Positions 42,685-42,689 of a stretch of DNA of 42,689 bases are shown in pieces; the first letter of the stretch is position 1, and every line of letters starts with the position of its first letter. Under the pieces are notes generated by a model. It worked only from the letters and a program-made list of their open reading frames with translations. It was not told where the DNA came from and searched no databases. The DNA is from Nitriliruptorales bacterium. GTDB taxonomy: Bacteria > Actinomycetota > Nitriliruptoria > Euzebyales > JAHELV01. The stretch is taken from contig JAHELV010000007.1 of the NCBI GenBank assembly GCA_024644015.1, positions 58,119 to 100,807 of the forward strand, in the 5' to 3' direction. A program made the translations under genes and the position numbers.

Positions 42685-42689
42685 GGCCG

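Noticed and set aside
1-42689. CRISPR arrays, insertion sequences, integrases, tRNA or rRNA genes
   Set aside because: No direct-repeat/spacer pattern, no transposase or recombinase motifs, and no T-arm-like GTTCGAATC context in the gaps were seen by eye; a covariance-model tRNA scan was not possible.

Overview
This 42.7 kb, very GC-rich window is a chromosomal segment of an actinobacterium. Pointers to that group are a DUF3040 membrane protein, an actinobacterial-type coproheme decarboxylase (HemQ), a homodimeric AceE, and a PlsC / ArsA-like ATPase / SRPBCC / long-chain acyl-CoA ligase neighbourhood that I recall from Mycobacterium and Streptomyces. A deep-branching lineage such as Nitriliruptoria is possible but is only a guess. 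I see no phage, transposon, CRISPR array, rRNA or tRNA; the segment looks like core genome with a few accessory genes.

Left part (1-8.9 kb). An HNH endonuclease gene has a 57-bp tandem repeat across its upstream region. A TetR regulator diverges from a tightly overlapping MoxR ATPase / DUF58 / transglutaminase operon. DUF3040 and DNA polymerase IV genes follow on the minus strand, then an acyltransferase on the plus strand.

Middle-left (8.9-18.5 kb). aceE, a nitroreductase, an orphan osmoprotectant-type binding protein, an unknown protein and a zinc-ribbon membrane protein all lie on the minus strand. A 344-bp gap with a perfect 14-bp palindrome comes next. An iron-sulfur (6-4)-type photolyase diverges from a SAM methyltransferase, which converges on a threonine aldolase-family gene.

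Glycerol block (18.5-23.8 kb, plus strand). A small protein made of 23-residue repeats precedes glpF, dhaK, dhaL, glpK and dhaM. Both glycerol kinase and PTS-driven dihydroxyacetone kinase are therefore encoded together, behind a candidate promoter and operator. DhaM has only EIIA and HPr domains, so it needs enzyme I from elsewhere. This is the most interesting functional unit here.

Minus-strand cluster (23.8-30.9 kb). Two unrecognised genes lie downstream of a PlsC acyltransferase, a ROK glucokinase, a Vms1/release-factor-like protein, a small Cys protein, an ArsA-like ATPase, an SRPBCC protein and a rhomboid protease. Next come plus-strand DUF4267-like and MgtC genes, then the long-chain acyl-CoA ligase (minus) diverging from hemQ (plus).

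Right end (35-42.7 kb). Three strong hairpins separate hemQ from an HU gene. Then come a cysteine-less ArsC/Spx-like protein, the glutamate synthase large subunit without a neighbouring small subunit, and an ABC exporter that starts at the window edge. Function calls rest on motifs read by eye; start codons were chosen from visible Shine-Dalgarno sequences and family lengths.
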